Part shown: one piece after another, positions 5,718 to 7,947 of the stretch
Position numbering within the stretch: position 1 is the stretch's first letter
Layout of the letters: every line of letters begins with the position of its first letter
Assembly: GCA_022447165.1 (NCBI GenBank)
Contig: JAKVBR010000073.1
Location: 1 to 7,947 of the forward strand
From: Phycisphaerales bacterium
GTDB taxonomy: Bacteria; Planctomycetota; Phycisphaerae; Phycisphaerales; SM1A02
Reading direction: 5' to 3'
Length of the DNA stretch: 7,947 nucleotides
Made by a program: the position numbers and the translations under genes
The notes under the pieces: generated by a model
What the model was told of the DNA's origin: nothing
Databases searched by the model: none
Seen by the model: only the letters and a program-made list of their open reading frames with translations

Positions 5718-6387
5718 AAAGCAAGGTCCTGCGTTGTATGAACTGATGGGGAAAGGGAATAGGCCAGCTCGCAATACGAGTAATGGTGAAGTGCCAGAAG
5801 AGATTGATGAGAATCTATCCCATAATGTGCTTGCTCCAGGTCAAAGTTTTCGATTTTCAATAGGGACAATTGGGGTCTGCGTTGCAGTGGTCATCGCACT
5901 GCTCGCCATGGTCTACACCATGGGCTATAACCGAGGACAATCGATTGCAAAAGAAGATTATGGTTCAAGATTGTTAGAAGGATTCGTAGAGCCAGATGTT
6001 GAAGCACAGGGCTCAAAGCAAATGCAACAGCAACAACCGAACGCCATTCTTGATGCAAAACCCCCTTCAAAACCGCAATGGGGGCCAATAGAGAGCGATC
6101 CGAGGGAATCTGGGCGATATTACTTCACACTGATGCAAACGACGGCGTCTGGGGCCCATCAATTAGCAGGATTCTGTAGGGAAAAGGGACTTGAAACTTA
6201 CGCCATTTCAGGTCACAATACGCGATCCTACCGTGTTATTGCACTTCCAGGTTTTGTAGACCGAAATGGGGCAATTGCGGTATCATTGCGAACCCAAATT
6301 GAGGCGATTGGACGCCAATGGGCTCAACTTAAGGCAAGTGGCGGCAGCAACTTGCAAGACGCGTACCCCAGTCTCTACACCGAGTAG
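5710..6387 (+). CDS. Single-pass membrane protein with SPOR-like C-terminal domain
   Basis: I do not recognise a named gene. With the ATG at 5710 the protein has 225 residues: a basic N-terminus with PRKQGPALYELM (2-13), a polar linker, one transmembrane segment (about 51-72, IGTIGVCVAVVIALLAMVYT), a linker with a Gln run (104-109) and Pro-rich stretch (117-125), and a C-terminal domain (about 135-205) reading YYFTLMQTTASGAHQLAGFC, then GLETYAISGHN and SYRVIALPGF. The beta-alpha-beta order and the closing 'YRVialpGF' strand resemble SPOR-type domains that bind denuded peptidoglycan, but the similarity is by eye. Orientation is probably N-in, with the domain in the periplasm. GGAG (5700-5703) six bases upstream fixes the start; the frame opens 36 bases earlier inside acpS. 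It overlaps acpS by 8 bases and sits 21 bases before the small basic protein gene. Confidence 0.8.
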   Translation: MPRKQGPALYELMGKGNRPARNTSNGEVPEEIDENLSHNVLAPGQSFRFSIGTIGVCVAVVIALLAMVYTMGYNRGQSIAKEDYGSRLLEGFVEPDVEAQGSKQMQQQQPNAILDAKPPSKPQWGPIESDPRESGRYYFTLMQTTASGAHQLAGFCREKGLETYAISGHNTRSYRVIALPGFVDRNGAIAVSLRTQIEAIGRQWAQLKASGGSNLQDAYPSLYTE

Positions 6388-6408
6388 AGCAACCCACAGG
6401 ATTTTCTC

Positions 6409-6639
6409 ATGAGTCTTCACAGAAGTTTGAAAACAAAACCAGCTGGCCTCAACCAACACCGAAACGTTCTGACACGTGCAGAACGCGTTGAAAAACTAGC
6501 GAGTCAAGACAGCTTTGATGAGTCATGTGATTCGCCAATTGGTTTACCGAAAGTTGAATCTCGCAAATTGAAGATTGCTAGCAAGAAGAAAGCAGCTAAG
6601 GCAGATGACGGAGAGTCAACTGAAGAAGCAGCTGAGTAA
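6409..6639 (+). CDS. Small basic protein of the planctomycete-verrucomicrobia-chlamydia type
   Basis: The 76-residue protein begins MSLHRSLKTKPAGLNQHRNV and continues LTRAERVEKL, then SPIGLPKVESRKLKI (42-56). The combination of an S-x-HxSLK start, 'RNVLTRAER' and 'GLPK' is, as far as I recall, characteristic of a short conserved basic protein found across Planctomycetes, Verrucomicrobia and Chlamydiae (TIGR04137-like). Its function is unknown to me; the positive charge suggests binding to nucleic acid or the ribosome, which is an inference. After the conserved core there is a Lys-rich stretch (57-64) and an acidic tail (66-76, DDGESTEEAAE) that looks like an extension. AGGA (6398-6401) lies 7 bases before the ATG. 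Its stop is 2 bases before the aminotransferase start, so the two are coexpressed. Confidence 0.83.
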   Translation: MSLHRSLKTKPAGLNQHRNVLTRAERVEKLASQDSFDESCDSPIGLPKVESRKLKIASKKKAAKADDGESTEEAAE

Positions 6640-6641
6640 TC

Positions 6642-7793
6642 TTGTCGACGCAGACCTTCAACCCTGAACACCTCATCTCAGACCGCGCGAAGCACATTGA
6701 GGCATCGGGCATCCGAGCAATTTGGGCACTTGCACAAAAGTGTACAGATCCAATTGACCTATCGATTGGTCAGCCAGATTTTAATGTTCCCGATTTGATT
6801 AAGCGTGCAGCCATTGAAGCGATTCAATCGGATCAAAATGGTTATTCTAAAACTGTAGGCATCGAGGCACTCATTGAGCGGATCACAACATATTGCACTG
6901 AATCTTTTGGGTGGGATTGCAGCGATGAAGGTAGTGAAGGAGTCATGGTTACAACGGGAACGGCGGGAGCATTAACGCTTGCGTGTTTGGCTCTGCTGAA
7001 TCCTGGGGATGAGTTAATTATTCCTGACCCGTACTTCCTCATCTATCCAACACTTGCAACCATCGCTGGTGCTAGGCCTGTAAGTTGTTTGACGTATCCG
7101 ACTTTTAAGATGACTGCCCAGTCGATTGAGGCATGCATTACATCAAAAACAAAAGCGGTGATCTTGAACTCTCCATCAAATCCGACTGGTGTTGTGTATA
7201 CAAACGAAGAAGTTAAAGTAATTGTTGAATGTTGCGAATCACATGGCATTCTTCTCATTACAGACGAAATCTATGATGAATTTGTATTCTCGCCAGCGAC
7301 ATTTGCAACGCCAGCGACTCACTCTAGCAATGTTCTTCTAATTCGCGGGTTTGGAAAAACATATGGATGTACAGGATGGCGACTTGGTTATGCAGCGGGC
7401 CCGAAAGCAATCATTTCTGAAATGATGAAACTTCAACAGCAAACATTTGTTTGCGCGCCAACACCGCTTCAACACGCAGTCGTCCAATCTTTTGACACTG
7501 ATTTGTCAACGCTCGTTGAGCAGTTTGCAAACCGAAGGGACATGGTTGTTGATCATTTATCACCAGTAACGGAGATGGCAACACCTGAAGGTGCCTTTTA
7601 TGCGTTTCCAAAAGTTCCAGAACACCTTGGAATGAACGCTACAGAGTTTGTGCATCGATGCATCGAAGAAAATCTGCTTCTCATACAGGGCTCAATCTTT
7701 TCGTCCAAAGACACGCATGTTCGACTCAGTTTTGCAACCCCGGAAGACAAACTCGAACGCGGTCTTCAAAAGTTAGCAAGCTTGATGAAGTAG
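6642..7793 (+). CDS. PLP-dependent class I/II aminotransferase
   Basis: A 383-residue fold-type I aminotransferase, related to the aspartate/aromatic transaminases that move an amino group between an amino acid and a 2-oxo acid. Landmarks: DLSIGQPDFNVP (39-50), NGYSKTVGIEAL (66-77), GTAGALTLACLALLNPGDE (106-124), NSPSNPTG (176-183) with the PLP-binding Asn180, TDEIYDEF (207-214) with Asp208 and Tyr211, the Schiff-base lysine K239 in GFGKTYGCTGWRLGY (236-250) with Arg247, and Arg361 in HVRLSFA for the substrate carboxylate. The usual Ser before the lysine is Gly238. The start is TTG: an in-frame TGA lies 9 bases upstream, and the first in-frame ATG would remove about 100 residues of conserved domain. 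Substrate specificity cannot be read; aspartate or aromatic amino acids are plausible. It is the last gene of the operon. Confidence 0.92.
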   Translation: MSTQTFNPEHLISDRAKHIEASGIRAIWALAQKCTDPIDLSIGQPDFNVPDLIKRAAIEAIQSDQNGYSKTVGIEALIERITTYCTESFGWDCSDEGSEGVMVTTGTAGALTLACLALLNPGDELIIPDPYFLIYPTLATIAGARPVSCLTYPTFKMTAQSIEACITSKTKAVILNSPSNPTGVVYTNEEVKVIVECCESHGILLITDEIYDEFVFSPATFATPATHSSNVLLIRGFGKTYGCTGWRLGYAAGPKAIISEMMKLQQQTFVCAPTPLQHAVVQSFDTDLSTLVEQFANRRDMVVDHLSPVTEMATPEGAFYAFPKVPEHLGMNATEFVHRCIEENLLLIQGSIFSSKDTHVRLSFATPEDKLERGLQKLASLMK

Positions 7794-7796
7794 GGT

Positions 7797-7836
7797 AAAA
7801 AATGCCCCGTCGACAACATGACGTCATCGACGAGGC
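7797..7836 (-). terminator. Candidate intrinsic terminator for a minus-strand transcript
   Basis: The arms GCC-c-CGTCGA (7804-7813) and TCGACG-a-GGC (7827-7836) form a 9-pair stem with one C-A mismatch and a 13-base loop. On the minus strand the stem is followed within one base by T6 (A6 at 7797-7802 on the plus strand), the layout of a Rho-independent terminator. On the plus strand no T-tract follows, so it does not look like a terminator for the aminotransferase operon. The transcript it would end must start to the right of the window. Confidence 0.5.
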
Positions 7837-7837
7837 G

Positions 7838-7860
7838 GAGGGGAGAAAGATACTCCCTTC
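7838..7860. other. Second strong hairpin next to the terminator
   Basis: GAGGGGAG (7838-7845) and CTCCCTTC (7853-7860) pair over 8 positions with one G-T, around a 7-base loop (AAAGATA). It begins one base after the first hairpin ends. Neither strand has a T-tract directly after it. It may be part of a two-hairpin 3' end of the minus-strand transcript, or protect the 3' end of the operon mRNA from exonucleases. Confidence 0.45.
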
Positions 7861-7947
7861 ATCGGTGTAAAAAGCATGAATTCGTGAGCGAAAGTTAAAA
7901 TAGGGAAAAAAGTGCGTCGTATGCAGCAATCTGTTTTGAAGCACCGT

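Larger units (their letters stand above)
7794..7947. other. Noncoding right-end stretch
   Basis: About 150 bases after the aminotransferase stop contain no convincing gene on either strand. They hold the two hairpins and, beyond them, an A-rich stretch with a -10-like TAAAAT (7896-7901) without a matching -35. An ATG at 7921 stays open for nine codons to the edge and could start a new plus-strand gene, but this is too short to judge. Confidence 0.5.

Noticed and set aside
7726..7944. Minus-strand open frame of 72 codons at the right end
   Set aside because: It runs through both hairpins and into the aminotransferase C-terminus, with a composition unlike the other proteins here.
7902..7947. 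Start of a new plus-strand gene at ATG 7921
   Set aside because: Only nine codons are visible, and the nearest purine-rich SD-like sequence (AGGGA 7902-7906) is 14 bases away, so it cannot be judged.
1..7947. Defence island, prophage, insertion sequence, CRISPR or toxin-antitoxin module
   Set aside because: All sizeable frames are accounted for by housekeeping or lineage-type genes; no transposase, integrase, Cas, restriction or toxin motif and no direct repeat array was seen.

Overview
The window looks like ordinary chromosomal DNA of a bacterium from the Planctomycetes-Verrucomicrobia-Chlamydiae superphylum, most likely a marine planctomycete of the Phycisphaerae type. The evidence is a small basic protein (6409-6639) of a kind I know from that superphylum, a CdsA whose signature carries the PGLGG...DxxD variant in place of PGHGG...DRxD, weak or absent Shine-Dalgarno (SD) sequences at several genes, and a moderate G+C content. 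This placement is an inference from remembered families, not from a search. Coding density is very high. There is no tRNA, rRNA, insertion sequence, CRISPR array or phage gene.

Layout from left to right. Positions 1-2273 hold a minus-strand operon, read right to left: a small TPR protein, RecX, a single-domain rhodanese, CdsA (phosphatidate cytidylyltransferase), and the first 30 codons of a coiled-coil protein that runs off the left edge. The genes overlap or abut (ATGA overlap TPR/recX, TAA-ATG abutment rhodanese/cdsA). Diverging from it is one plus-strand gene (2292-3686) for an exported, probably beta-propeller protein of unknown function. It runs tail to tail, with a 2-base gap, into a minus-strand pair: moaE (large subunit of molybdopterin synthase) followed, again with an ATGA overlap, by nth (endonuclease III).

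A 48-base divergent intergenic region (4762-4809) separates moaE from a plus-strand operon: moaB/mogA-like molybdenum cofactor gene, acpS (holo-ACP synthase), a single-pass membrane protein with a SPOR-like C-terminal domain, the small basic protein, and a class I/II PLP-dependent aminotransferase starting at TTG. The intergenic region contains two overlapping, mutually exclusive inverted repeats, one of which covers the mogA ribosome-binding site. The window ends in about 150 noncoding bases with two strong hairpins; the first is followed by T6 on the minus strand, so it looks like an intrinsic terminator for a transcript arriving from the right.

Functionally the window mixes housekeeping roles: lipid synthesis (CdsA; AcpS for fatty-acid carrier activation), molybdenum cofactor synthesis (MoaE, MoaB/MogA), DNA repair and recombination control (Nth, RecX), amino-acid metabolism (aminotransferase) and cell envelope (SPOR-like protein, exported propeller). 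I see no defence system or mobile cassette. The points most worth a second look are the altered iron-sulfur cysteine spacing in Nth, the switch-like repeats before mogA, the tandem hairpins at the right end, and the two lineage-specific uncharacterised proteins.
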